DNA of 64,000 nucleotides from Solea solea. Lineage: Eukaryota; Chordata; Actinopteri; Pleuronectiformes; Soleidae. The stretch's first letter is position 1. Each line of letters opens with the position of its first letter. The notes under the pieces are model-generated. The model did no database searches and was not told where the DNA came from. It was given only the letters and a program-made list of their open reading frames with translations. The stretch is from contig NC_081154.1 in the NCBI RefSeq assembly GCF_958295425.1, positions 7,344,666 through 7,408,665 on the forward strand, given 5' to 3'. This document shows positions 38,353 to 45,874 of the stretch, piece after piece. A program made the position numbers and the translations under genes.

Positions 38353-39717
38353 TACTCTACCTTAAGGGGAAACAAAAACTCACAGACATGTGGTCATCAA
38401 CACAACAGAATTCAGTCATATTTCCTAAACCAAATAAACTTGTATGGGTGATGGTGTTTTTTGTATATGGCAAGTATTACATGGCTTTGTCAATTGTATG
38501 TCAGTCATACTACAGTATGTCGTCCAAAATCAGTCAAAAAAGTCATAGTATAGTATGTCGTCCAAAATCAGTCAAAAAAGTCATAGTATAGTATGTCGTC
38601 CAAAATCAGTCAAAAAAGTCATAGAATAGTATGTCGTCCAAAATGAGACAAAAAAGTCATAGTATAGTATGTCGTCCAAAAATGAGAAAAAAATGTCATA
38701 GTATAGTATGTTGTCCAAAATGAGACAAAAAAGTCATAGTATAGTATGTTGTCCAAAATGAGACAAAAAAGTCATAGTATAGTATGTCGTCCAAAATCAC
38801 TCAAAAAAGTCATAGTATAGTATGTCGTCCAAAACCACTCAAAAAAGTCATAGTATAGTATGTCGTCCAAAATCACTCAAAAAAGTCATAGTATAGTATG
38901 TCGTCCAAAACCACTCAAAAAAGTCATAGTATAGTATGTCGTCCAAAACCACTCAAAAAAGTCATAGTATAGTATGTTGTCCAAAACCACTCAAAAAAGT
39001 CATAGTATAGTATGTCGTCCAAAATTACTCAAAAAAGTCATAGTATAGTATGTCGTCCAAAACCACTCAAAAAAGTCATAGTATAGTATGTCGTCCAAAA
39101 TCAGTCAAAAAAGTCATAGTATAGTATGTCGTCCAAAATCACTCAAAAAAGTCATAGTATAGTATGTCGTCCAAAATCACTCAAAAAAGTCATAGTATAG
39201 TATGTCGTCCAAAATGAGACAAAAAAGTCATAGAATAGTATGTCGTCCAAAATGAGACAACAATGTCATAGTATAGTATGTCGTCCAAAATGAGACAAAA
39301 AAGTCATAGTATAGTATGTCGCCCAAAATGAGACAAAAAAGTCGTAGTATAGTATGTCGCCCAAAATGAGACAAATGTCATAGTATAGTATGTCGTCCAA
39401 AATCAGTCAAAAAAGTCATAGTATAGTATGTCGTCCAAAATCAGTCAAAAAAGTCATAGTATAGTATGTCGTCCAAAATCACTCAAAAAAGTCATAGTAT
39501 AGTATGTCGTCCAAAATCACTCAAAAAAGTCATAGTATAGTATGTCGTCCAAAATGAGACAAAAAAGTCATAGTATAGTATGTCGCCCAAAAAGAGACAA
39601 AAAAGTCATAGTATAGTATGTTGTCCAAAATGAGACAAAAAAGTCGTAGTATAGTATGTCGTCCAAAATGAGACAAAAATGTCATAGTATAGTATGTCGT
39701 CCAAAATGAGACAAAAA

Positions 39718-40090
39718 TTTCATAGTATAGTATGTTGTCCAAAATGAGACAAAAAGTCATAGTAAAGTATATCGTCCAAAATGAGACAAAAAAGTCATAG
39801 TATAGTATGTCGTCCAAAACCACTCAAAAAAGTCATAGTATAGTGTGTCGTACAAAATCACCAAAAATGTCATAGTATAGTATGTCGTCCAAAATGAGAC
39901 AAAAATTTCATAGTATAGTATGTTGTCCAAAATGAGACAAAAAGTCATAGTAAAGTATATCGTCCAAAATGAGACAAAAAAGTCATAGTATAGTATGTCG
40001 TCCAAAACCACTCAAAAAAGTCATAGTATAGTGTGTCGTACTAAATCACCAAAAATGTCATAGTATAGTATGTTGTCCAAAATGACTCAA
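39718..40090. repeat. 188-bp higher-order repeat near the right edge of the array
   Basis: A five-unit block containing GTAAAGTATATCGTCC, ACCACTC and GTGTGTCGTAC variants occurs twice with an offset of 188 bp (GTGTGTCGTA at 39843 and 40031). It shows local duplication of array blocks independent of the tRNA cassettes. Confidence 0.85.
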
Positions 40091-40622
40091 AAAAGTCAGA
40101 GTATAGTATGTCGTCCAAATTCACTCAAAAATGTCATAGTATAGTATGTCGTCCAAAATGTAGGAAAAAAAGTCATTTTCGTCCAAAAGGAGACAAAAAA
40201 ATTATAAGTTAGTATGTCGTCCAAAATGTGAAAAAAAATTCATACTTTGGTATGACGTCCAAAATGATAAGGCGCTCCTTATCAGGGAAAAGTACACACT
40301 CATAATGGTATTACTGTTATCAGCCAAATAAAGGCCTACATGCTTTGGTCCAAGACTGGATTATCAAACTGGAGAAAGCTGCAGAATACATTGAGAGCCC
40401 TGGATTTAAAGAGGAGCTGCAAATTGTTGTTGTTTTTTGTTCTTTTTTTTTTACTGAAACACTGTTTGGGTGTATAATCTAACCTGCCACTTTATTACAT
40501 ATACAGGACACTGATTGATATATATATATGTTAAGCAGTTTTTATTCTTCCTTTTATTCTTCTTTTTTCTTATTTGTGTTTTTAGTTCTTAGATTAATGA
40601 GTGACCCTGCGTCAATAATATT

Positions 40623-40651
40623 ATAATAATAATAATAATAATAATAATAAA
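40623..40651. repeat. (AAT)n microsatellite
   Basis: About nine AAT/ATA triplets in tandem. Confidence 0.9.
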
Positions 40652-41474
40652 CTTAAAATCCTCATGATGCTGCTGTTTAATTTACATTGGTTAAGTTTGA
40701 CCAGTTTGTTGTCAATTAATAAGGTTTTTGGGGGGATTTTTTCCAGATCTTTTACTCATAAAACTTGACAGAAAAACAGAAAAGGGCTTTTGTTTTCTTT
40801 GAAGGAAGTGACTTTGACCTAGACTTATTTCAATTGTATGTGTTTTTTCCCCTCTGTTGTTGTGGGAACGAGACATCTGAGATCCACTGTCTGATGATCG
40901 GATAACACATTTATCTCTGGGAGTAAAAAAAATGTAATTGATAGAAATCTAAGAAGTCTAAGAAAGTGGGTGGTGGATGTATATAATAAAGCACACTATG
41001 ATCTGACATGAAAAATGCATTGGTTGAAGTAATATCCATTCTGAGAACAACTGGGGTCAGTCTGTATGTTTGGCCCTGGATCCTAAACAGCTCATTGCAG
41101 CCTTTCTCACATAGTAAAATGCTACATTGTTAATAAATATTGCAAATCTGTCAATAATCAAATGCTGCATATAGAAACCACACTGCAGAAAGAAGGATCT
41201 GTTATTGTCCCACTCACAGCTGCTGCTGCTCCTGACTGACAGACTCTGCAGAAAGTGTATGGAATGTGACATCCAAAGCCACGATGGGAGATCAGATGAT
41301 GTGTCAAGGCTTGTGTGCGAGAGACTGTGATAGTGAGAGTTGCCTTCCCACCATGCAGGGTGACAGGGTGAACCCCGGGGCAGCCTGTTTTAAAAACACA
41401 CAGAACAGACGGGTTCATCCATGTAATGTGTCGCTGTAAAAGCAGCAGCCAGGCTGTCTCTCTGTGACCGAGCG

Positions 41475-41524
41475 ACCCACACACACACACACACACATCC
41501 ACACACACACACACACACACACAC
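41475..41524. repeat. (CA)n microsatellite with one interruption
   Basis: Two CA runs are separated by a single TCC interruption. It lies about 1.1 kb upstream of the CYP26A1 start codon and 150 bp from the distal DR5 element. Confidence 0.9.
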
Positions 41525-41674
41525 GTTATGGCAGGTCATAAAAACACGCAGAGTGAGGATGTGGCGGATGAGCCTCTTCTCCGCTCCGTGTTTACTTTTC
41601 ATGCGCCGCAGCCGGGGATAACCTTGCCTGCGCGCACGGCAACGTGTGCGCGCGTCCCCTCTGCCTGTCTCTGC

Positions 41675-41691
41675 TGACCCAAGTTTGAACT
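41675..41691 (-). promoter_or_regulatory. Candidate distal retinoic acid response element (DR5)
   Basis: The + strand reads TGACCC AAGTT TGAACT. On the minus strand this is AGTTCA, five bases, GGGTCA: two RGKTCA half-sites spaced by 5, the preferred layout for RAR/RXR heterodimers. It lies about 0.93 kb upstream of the CYP26A1 start codon and has the same orientation as the proximal element. Mammalian and zebrafish CYP26A1 genes are known to use a proximal (R1) and a distal (R2) element acting together, so this is a good R2 candidate, although spacing differs between species. Confidence 0.7.
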
Positions 41692-41741
41692 CGCAGAGAG
41701 AGATATCATTTTTATAACACACACGCACATACAGAGATGCA

Positions 41742-41769
41742 GAGGAGGAGGAGGAGGAGGAGGAGGAGG
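41742..41769. repeat. (GGA)n repeat
   Basis: Nine tandem GAG/GGA triplets in the CYP26A1 upstream region. Confidence 0.85.
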
Positions 41770-42395
41770 TTAAAGTCTTCTAGATTAGGAAGAGGTCGAA
41801 TATGAAAGTAGTCTGATAGAAGCTGAGTCAAGCAGAGGACAGCTCAGCTGTGCTCTCCACTCTGCTGTTAATCATCATTTCATCTTTCTGTCATATGCTC
41901 CCTCGTCGTTACACTGACACATCACGGAGGCAAGAGGTTAATGTGTCAGTCACAAGACATAACACACGGGAGCTTGCGCACGGATCGAATTAGAAACGTG
42001 CGTAAAGATCAAGTTACGCGCGTAAAAGAATGGGGGGGAGATAAAAATAACTGTGAATGAGTGGCACCGGTGAGACCCGCAGGGAGAGGGATTACTCCTC
42101 AAGCCTCTTTTACATTTTCTGTGGCCCAAAAATGTGCTGCTTAAAAGCTTTTTGGTCTTGAATGCAGGCCGCCCTGCAGGCGCGATTACTGATCCTGCGA
42201 GCGGGTCTTAAGCCAAGGTAATGAGTGTGTAAACTAGCTGCCTTATTGCCAACAAAGGCGTCCTGGGACGTGCTTCCATTGTCTCGGGGGAATCGTCACC
42301 TTTTCTCAGTGAAATCCGCCGCGGATTGTCTGCGTGCAACAGGAGGTAGGGATTAAGGATGGAACAAATGGTGAGGCAAGTCGGCCAGTACAGGC

Positions 42396-42407
42396 CGGAG
42401 GCGGGGC
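42396..42407 (+). promoter_or_regulatory. GC box (Sp1-type site) in the CYP26A1 promoter
   Basis: CCGGAGGCGGGGCC lies about 25-35 bp upstream of the proximal DR5 element. A G-rich Sp1/Sp3 site next to the proximal RARE is a known feature of the mammalian CYP26A1 promoter, so position and sequence agree. Confidence 0.6.
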
Positions 42408-42430
42408 CGAGCGACACCCACAATTAAAGA

Positions 42431-42447
42431 TGAACTTTGTGTGAACT
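42431..42447 (-). promoter_or_regulatory. Proximal retinoic acid response element (DR5, R1-like)
   Basis: The + strand reads TGAACT TTGTG TGAACT. On the minus strand it is a perfect AGTTCA direct repeat with a 5-bp spacer. It lies 52 bp upstream of the TATA box and 155 bp before the start codon. This matches in sequence, orientation and place the conserved R1 element through which retinoic acid, bound to RAR/RXR, induces CYP26A1. Confidence 0.9.
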
Positions 42448-42498
42448 AATTTATCTGAGGGAGGAGAAGGTAGCAGGCTGCCCGCAGTCCTGGGAGAC

Positions 42499-42506
42499 TA
42501 TAAAAG
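42499..42506 (+). promoter_or_regulatory. CYP26A1 TATA box
   Basis: TATAAAAG lies about 95-103 bp before the start codon, predicting transcription start near 42525-42535 and a 5' UTR of about 70 nt. Confidence 0.8.
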
Positions 42507-42601
42507 TGCAGGATGCGCCGCTACGGAGCTTCAGTCGCTGATACAGCTTCACCTGAACTCATCTAACGACAGAGAAACGAAGAAGAAGAGACTGCGACAC
42601 C

Positions 42602-45369
42602 ATGGCTCTGAGCGCGCTGCTGGCCACCTTGCTGTGCACCATCGTGCTTCCCGTGCTGCTCTTTCTGGTGGCGGTGAGGCTGTGGGAGGTTTACATGATC
42701 CGAGGCAGAGACCCGAGCTGCTCCAGTCCGCTGCCGCCCGGCTCCATGGGTTTACCTTTCATTGGAGAGACGCTGCAGCTCATCCTCCAGGTAAATGAGT
42801 GTTTGCGTGACAGAGCTGCTTCCGCAAAGAAAACTGATGTCGATGATGCACGTGTGTGGAACAAGGATGGGAGTAGCTCCAAATTAGTAAACAAACCTAA
42901 AACTTTCTCTGATTCCTCGAGGCTGTTTATGTTTTGTGTTGGCTTGATTCCAGTTTTATTCAGTGCGTAAAACTTGGAAAAATATATTTAATGTATCTAT
43001 TTTTCATTCGCGTTTTTACCAATATGTTTGTAAAGTAATGCTTTTTTTGTCAAGCTGTTCTGTTGTTTGTTTGTTTATTCACCTCCTCCTGATTTGTTTG
43101 TGTTTGCAGAGGAGAAAGTTTTTGCGGATGAAGCGACAGAAGTACGGATACATCTACCGCACGCATCTCTTTGGGAATCCCACTGTCCGCGTAACGGGAG
43201 CGGACAACGTCAGGCAGATTTTACTCGGCGAACACAAGCTGGTGTCCGTGCAGTGGCCCGCGTCTGTGCGCACAATCCTGGGCTCGGACACGCTCTCTAA
43301 TGTGCACGGAGCTTTGCACAAGAGCAAGAAAAAGGTACTTTTTAATCTTAATCTGATAATCTGATATTAAGTCACATAAGACAATGTAGAAACTCAAAAT
43401 TACCCTTTATAGTCACATTATTCACTCATTCATATGTGTGGCTGTACTTGATAAAAGCAAAGTATTGAATTAACTTGGGAAGAATTACAACTATGATAAT
43501 TATATTATTTAAATTCGATGTTTGATGATTATTTACAGGCAAAATAAGTCATTTGTGAAATCTAAATTTAGATTTTCAAATCAAGTGAAGAGAAGCTGCT
43601 CATGGTTTCTAGAGAATACAGTGGTAGATTATTTAACTCTCACCAAGCTTATGTTGTCAGTGTTGGCATTTTACAAACATTAATTACATTTATTTATTGT
43701 TTGAGTTGTTGCTAAGGACATACGTACATTGAAAGGAAAACTGTGAATTGTGAGTTTGGGCTACATAAAGAGTAGGGTTATAAAATACACTTATCATTGA
43801 ATTGTCTGGCATTACTCGACGTAAAAACTGTGCATGGACAGCAAACCACTTTCCTCACTCATTAACCCTCTGCTTGTGTTCAGGCCATCATGCGTGCCTT
43901 CTCCAGGGAAGCTCTGGAGCTCTACATCCCCGTCATCCAGGAGGAGGTGCGGACGGCGGTGAAGGAGTGGCTCTCCCGGGACTCCTGTGTGCTGGTCTAC
44001 CCGGAGATGAAACGGCTCATGTTCCGCATAGCCATGAGGATCCTGCTGGGCTTCGAGCCGGAGCAGATTAAGACCGATGAGCAGGAGCTGGTGGAAGCTT
44101 TCGAGGAGATGATCAAGAACCTTTTCTCTCTGCCCATCGATGTGCCCTTCAGTGGACTGTACAGGGTAAGAGAGAAACACAACAAAGTCATTTAAAAGCA
44201 GCTAAAATAGTAACCACGGTGGATTACACAAGTTTGTGAGACGGGACCTGTTTGAGTATAGCCAGTGAATATAAGTATTTTGTTCTTAAATTTGTGTCTC
44301 CTCCTCAGGGTCTGAAGGCGAGGAACTTCATCCACTCCAAAATAGAGGAAAACATCAAGAAGAAGGTGCAGGAGTCAGACAAGGGGTCGACTCACCGAGA
44401 CGCTCTGCAGCAGCTCATAGACAGCAGCAAGAAGAGTGGCGAGCCCTTCAGCATGCAGGTGATGATTGTGTGACTGATGTTACGTTGTCTGTTCTGCCTG
44501 TGAGTTGTTGCTTTAGTTTGGGGTCTAACCCTGGTTATGTTTTTTCTGTCTCTAGGCCATTAAGGAGTCTGCTACAGAGCTGTTGTTCGGAGGACATGAA
44601 ACCACAGCGAGCACAGCCACGTCTTTGGTCATGTTTCTGGGCCTCAACCCTGAAGTTGTGGACAAAGTGAGACAGGAACTAATGGATAAAGTAAGAACAC
44701 TGCATTCTAAAAAAAGAATTCTGGTTTTCCACACCTTTTTTGAGGTTTGACACATATATTAACATTGTCTTGTTTTATTCTTGTGTTCAGGAGGAGCAGG
44801 GAGTGGACATACAGAACATGAACATTGAGTCCTTGGAGTTATTAAAATACACTGGGTGTGTCATTAAAGAGACTCTAAGGATCAACCCTCCTGTACCTGG
44901 AGGCTTCAGAGTGGCCCTCAAGACATTTGAACTTAATGTAAGTAAACAAAGATTTGAATCTTGGTGTTCAGACAGTTCCTTCGTAAAAAAAGTTGAATGG
45001 AATGTAATTCTCTTCTCTTTATCACCTCAGGGTTATCAAATCCCCAAAGGCTGGAATGTCATCTACAGTATCTGCGACACACACGACGTGGCAGAGATTT
45101 TCCCCAACAAGGAAGCCTTCCAGCCCGAGCGTTTCATGAGCAGGTTCTCAGGTGACTCCTCCAGGTTTCAGTACATCCCGTTCGGAGGCGGCTCCAGAAT
45201 GTGTGTGGGCAAGGAATTTGCCAAAGTCCTGCTGAAGATCTTCCTGGTGGAAGTGGTCACAAAGTGCCACTGGACTCTTTTGAACGGGCCACCCACCATG
45301 AAAACAGGACCTACTGTCTATCCTGTGGACAATCTGCCAACCAAGTTTACCAGCTATGTACAAAATTAA
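42602..45369 (+). CDS. CYP26A1: Cytochrome P450 26A1, all-trans-retinoic acid 4-hydroxylase (7 exons)
   Basis: CYP26A1 is an ER-anchored monooxygenase that hydroxylates all-trans retinoic acid, mainly at C4, and so clears the morphogen from tissues. Exons: 42602-42790, 43110-43334, 43884-44165, 44309-44458, 44556-44690, 44791-44937, 45031-45369. Every intron is GT-AG and in phase 0. The product is 488 residues, close to the usual 490-500. Visible features are an N-terminal membrane helix (about 5-28), the proline hinge PLPPGSMGLPFIGE (43-56), and the WPASVR segment (112-117). The I-helix GGHETT is at 294-299, the K-helix ExxR at 354-357 (ETLR), and the haem loop FGGGSRMCVG at 427-436 with the iron ligand Cys434. 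The start ATG is in a good Kozak context (GACACCATGG). The N terminus and the FSLPIDVPFSGLYRG and GPPTMKT blocks fit CYP26A1 better than CYP26B1 or CYP26C1. Two upstream DR5 elements predict induction by its own substrate. No frameshift or lost key residue is seen. Confidence 0.97.
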
Positions 45370-45850
45370 ACAGTGGGTGGTGTGTGTGTGTGGTTGTTTC
45401 CTAGCAGCGGTGTGAAATTTGAGTCGTGCGTGTGTTTTACTTCCAAATGTGCTGGGTTTGGAAGCACTCAGGTGTTTTTCTTTGTTTTTAGGAAACGGAG
45501 CAGAGGCTGCATTCTTTTTTGGATTTGTTTCCATGTGGTCTTTTTTTTGTTGCATGAACTGTACATATTGTAGATGATTCAGAATGTATTTCATATTATT
45601 ATTTTATATGATAGTGTTGACTTTGGATTTGTATATATTCTTTTTTTTTGAAGCTATGAACAAACTTAACAAGAGGCACTATACGCAGACATGGAACACT
45701 TAAATCAATTCAGAGGTGTGTCTATAGGGTTGTGTACATATATATAATGTAGAGTCTGTTTATATAACTTCTGTATCTTATACCATACTTATTTAAGTGA
45801 TGTTACATTGTATGAGCTTTTTATTTAATAAAATCGTTTTACAATGAATC
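45370..45850 (+). other. CYP26A1: CYP26A1 3' UTR
   Basis: AT-rich sequence with TGTACATA, TTTATATAA and similar motifs lies between the TAA stop and the poly(A) signal AATAAA at 45827-45832. The signal is followed by GT-rich sequence (GTTGTGTCTTTGTGTGTGTG) at about 45854-45873. CYP26A1 transcripts are known to be short-lived, and the AT-rich tail could contribute; that part is inference. Confidence 0.8.
45827..45832 (+). promoter_or_regulatory. CYP26A1 poly(A) signal AATAAA
   Basis: The hexamer lies in TTTAATAAAATCG, with a GT-rich downstream element starting about 20 bp later. Confidence 0.85.
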
Positions 45851-45874
45851 CGGTTGTGTCTTTGTGTGTGTGTC

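Larger units (their letters stand above)
31096..38514. repeat. ~3.7-kb tandem duplication containing two tRNA cassettes per copy
   Basis: Cassettes 9 and 11 are 3691 bp apart, as are cassettes 10 and 12. Private variants recur between the two copies: ATAGCATGTCGTCC (31923 and 35614), CCAAATCAGTC after GTCGTC (about 33647 and 37337), and GTGCTCCAAAATTAGAC (about 32233 and 35924). In the first part the offset is 3728, because the first copy holds one extra unit near 31730. Few other differences are seen, so the duplication looks recent. Confidence 0.88.
16001..40268. repeat. 24-kb tandem array (macrosatellite) of a 38-bp unit
   Basis: A unit beginning GTCGTCCAAAAT and ending GTCATAGTATAGTAT repeats every 38 bp over about 24.3 kb. 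Subtracting the twelve tRNA cassettes leaves about 19.6 kb, roughly 515 units by length. Units differ mainly at three places. The first is GTCGTCC versus GTTGTCC or GTCATCA. The second is the central block (ATCAGTC, ATGAGAC, ATGAAAC, ATCACTC, ACCACTC). The third is AAAAAAG versus AAAAATG before GTCAT. The variants recur in ordered blocks, giving higher-order repeats. Both edges (16001-16260 and about 39720-40268) are more diverged than the interior, as expected of an array homogenised by unequal crossing-over. It does not encode protein: 38 is not a multiple of 3. Confidence 0.97.
40269..41674. other. Non-coding DNA between the array and the CYP26A1 promoter region
   Basis: No gene recognised. 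It contains an AAT triplet repeat (about 40623-40651) and CA repeats at about 41475-41524. From about 41560 onward the sequence becomes rich in CpG, consistent with the start of the CYP26A1 CpG-rich promoter zone. Confidence 0.6.

Noticed and set aside
18321..38514. tRNA cassette as a SINE
   Set aside because: The tRNA is full length and mostly canonical, there is no A-tail or target-site duplication, and all copies share the same array junctions.
16733..40011. Repetitive open frames in the array (for example DDILYYDFFVSFW-type on the minus strand and MLNIYIDISLFL-type in the cassettes)
   Set aside because: They are translations of tandem non-coding units; 38 bp is not a multiple of 3, so frames shift from unit to unit. 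The cassette frames read through the tRNA gene on the opposite strand.
16001..40268. CRISPR-like array
   Set aside because: The units are contiguous without unique spacers, no cas genes are present, and the context is a vertebrate intron-containing locus.
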